From: Thermoanaerobacterales bacterium | Lineage (GTDB): Bacteria > Bacillota > Thermosediminibacteria > Thermosediminibacterales > Tepidanaerobacteraceae | Direction of reading: 5' to 3' | DNA: 64,000 nucleotides | Assembly: GCA_012840135.1 (NCBI GenBank) | Contig: DUMA01000022.1 | Location: forward strand, 124,001 to 188,000 | Made by a program: the position numbers and the translations under genes | The notes under the pieces: generated by a model | The model's input: the letters and a program-made list of their open reading frames with translations, nothing else | Databases searched by the model: none | What the model was told of the DNA's origin: nothing | Part shown: one piece after another, positions 63,065 to 64,000 of the stretch | Position numbering within the stretch: the stretch's first letter is position 1 | Layout of the letters: every line of letters begins with the position of its first letter

Positions 63065-64000
63065 ATGTATACTCCCCCAGAATCATACCTGCCAGTTTTT
63101 CAGCCGAAGCTATTTCTATATCATCTGGAACGTTTTGCCCCACTGTAAAATATGATAAATTGCTAGAGGTCATTTTAACGGCATTCATAATGGTGCCGTA
63201 TGTTCTTGTTTCATCAAGTTTCGTTATAACCAATTTGTTGAAATTTAACTCTTTATAACTGTTTAAAATATCGCCTATATCATTTCCTTTGGTTGTAGCG
63301 CTGATTACCATGTAGACATCGGTGGGATTTATCGCATCCAGTAAATTCTTGACCTTTTTGATCTGCATTTTATTATTTGGGCTAGAGCCCATGGTATCTA
63401 TCAAAACCAGATCATATCCTTTAACCCTGTTCAAAGCCGTCTGTACATCATCATTTCCGTATATTACTTCTACCGGTACTTCCAGCAGTTCTCCATAAGT
63501 TTTTAACTGCTCTATGGCACCAACTCTGAACGTATCGGCTGTAATCATGGCTACTTTTTTATCATCATACAGGGTAAACTTTGCTGCCAGTTTTGCAATG
63601 GTTGTGGTCTTCCCGACTCCTGTGGGACCTATGAAAGCTACAATAACATTTTCATTATCGGTCAAATGGATGGGCTCGATTTTACCAATCTGAGATATTA
63701 ATTCATTCTTGATTATGGTAAAAAGTGCATTTTCATCCTTCAAGTCTTCGGGTTTTAGAACTTTTGAAACCTTGCTTAATATGTCCTTTATGAGATCTTC
63801 ATTTATTTCCATTGCCATCATTTTTTTATAAAACATCTCAAAGGCCGGTGAAAAATCCCGTTCCAAAACCGGACTTCTTTGGCCATGGTTAAAGTATAAA
63901 TCTTTAATCATATCTTTAACTTCATCAATGTCCTTTTTTATATCCTGAATATCTTTAGAGGTAGGGGTGGCTGGTTTCACAGGCGGAACCGTTTCAAGCA
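63057..64000 (-). CDS. flhF: Flagellar GTPase FlhF (5' end beyond the window)
   Basis: The frame is open to the right edge, so the N-terminal part is missing. The visible ~314 residues hold the N and G domains of an SRP-type GTPase: VAFIGPTGVGKTTTIAKLAA (G1), TADTFRVGAIEQLKTYGE, LVLIDTMGSS and ITKLDETRTYGT. FlhF binds GTP and sets flagellum position with FlhG. A possible start inside the window (GTG at 63980) is unlikely, since the natural basic N-terminal region would then be lost. It overlaps flhG by 8 bases. Confidence 0.95.
   Translation of the reverse strand, partial: LETVPPVKPATPTSKDIQDIKKDIDEVKDMIKDLYFNHGQRSPVLERDFSPAFEMFYKKMMAMEINEDLIKDILSKVSKVLKPEDLKDENALFTIIKNELISQIGKIEPIHLTDNENVIVAFIGPTGVGKTTTIAKLAAKFTLYDDKKVAMITADTFRVGAIEQLKTYGELLEVPVEVIYGNDDVQTALNRVKGYDLVLIDTMGSSPNNKMQIKKVKNLLDAINPTDVYMVISATTKGNDIGDILNSYKELNFNKLVITKLDETRTYGTIMNAVKMTSSNLSYFTVGQNVPDDIEIASAEKLAGMILGEYTYV

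Overview
The window is a stretch of chromosome from a low-GC, anaerobic, endospore-forming and flagellated Firmicute, most like the Thermoanaerobacterales/Thermosediminibacterales. This rests on AT-rich DNA, a PolC-type replicase, the sporulation genes spoVS, ymxH, ylxY, tepA and ylzJ, a sigma-D flagellar regulon, a NifS/IscU/Rrf2 iron-sulfur set and a ferredoxin-type oxidoreductase gene at the left edge. The species is an inference. No rRNA, tRNA, IS element, prophage or CRISPR array was seen. All 68 genes supported here lie on the minus strand, so the region reads from high to low coordinates.

Reading right to left. (1) 64000-55368 is the end of a flagellar/chemotaxis operon (flhF, flhG, a PilZ protein, cheA, cheW, cheC, cheD, sigD, a FapA/DUF342 gene and a 99-residue protein), closed by a strong terminator. 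(2) 55314-52079 is iscR-iscS-iscU-mnmA, sulfur supply for Fe-S clusters and tRNA thiolation, with its own promoter and a possible IscR operator. (3) 52016-50587 holds two small proteins and an AI-2E-type permease. (4) 50434-47441 is rpsB-tsf-pyrH-frr plus a 70-residue gene with no ATG, GTG or TTG start. (5) 47337-42580 is uppS-cdsA-AI-2E permease-rseP-ispG, with dxr missing from its usual slot. (6) 42571-39490 is a T-box-controlled proS, a glycosyltransferase and an MgtC-like gene, followed by polC. (7) 35196-25186 is the translation/RNA operon rimP-nusA-ylxR-ylxQ-infB-rbfA-nrnA-truB-ribF, then rpsO and pnp. (8) 25093-14837 is ylxY, a frameshifted alr, dut, ymxH, an RNase J gene, tepA, ylzJ, ftsK/spoIIIE, a RodZ-like gene and rimO. 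(9) 14744-8356 is a membrane protein, a short FtsH-like protease, cinA, a membrane phosphoesterase, thpR and recA. (10) 8354-5105 is a Mre11-like nuclease with a Rad50-like ATPase split over two genes and a small coiled-coil gene between them. (11) 4921-1 is rny, ymdB, spoVS, a PHP-domain gene, a GntR regulator and the first codons of a ferredoxin-type oxidoreductase subunit.

Gene order closely follows the Bacillus/Clostridium flhF-to-spoVS backbone. The departures are the informative part: the split Mre11/Rad50 module between recA and rny; an AI-2E permease where dxr usually lies; a PilZ gene where cheB usually lies; a short FtsH paralogue with an unknown partner where pgsA often lies; and the alr frameshift. 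Start-codon use is relaxed. TTG and GTG starts are common, and three genes (rny, the gene after frr, an AI-2E permease) are best explained by ATT or ATA starts behind strong Shine-Dalgarno (SD) sequences; tepA may be a fourth.

Regulation visible in the sequence includes sigma-A promoters, a sigma-H-like promoter for spoVS, a LexA-like box at recA, a proline T-box, a possible leader-peptide attenuator before rny and many intrinsic terminators. All functional calls come from reading protein motifs and gene order; no database search was run.
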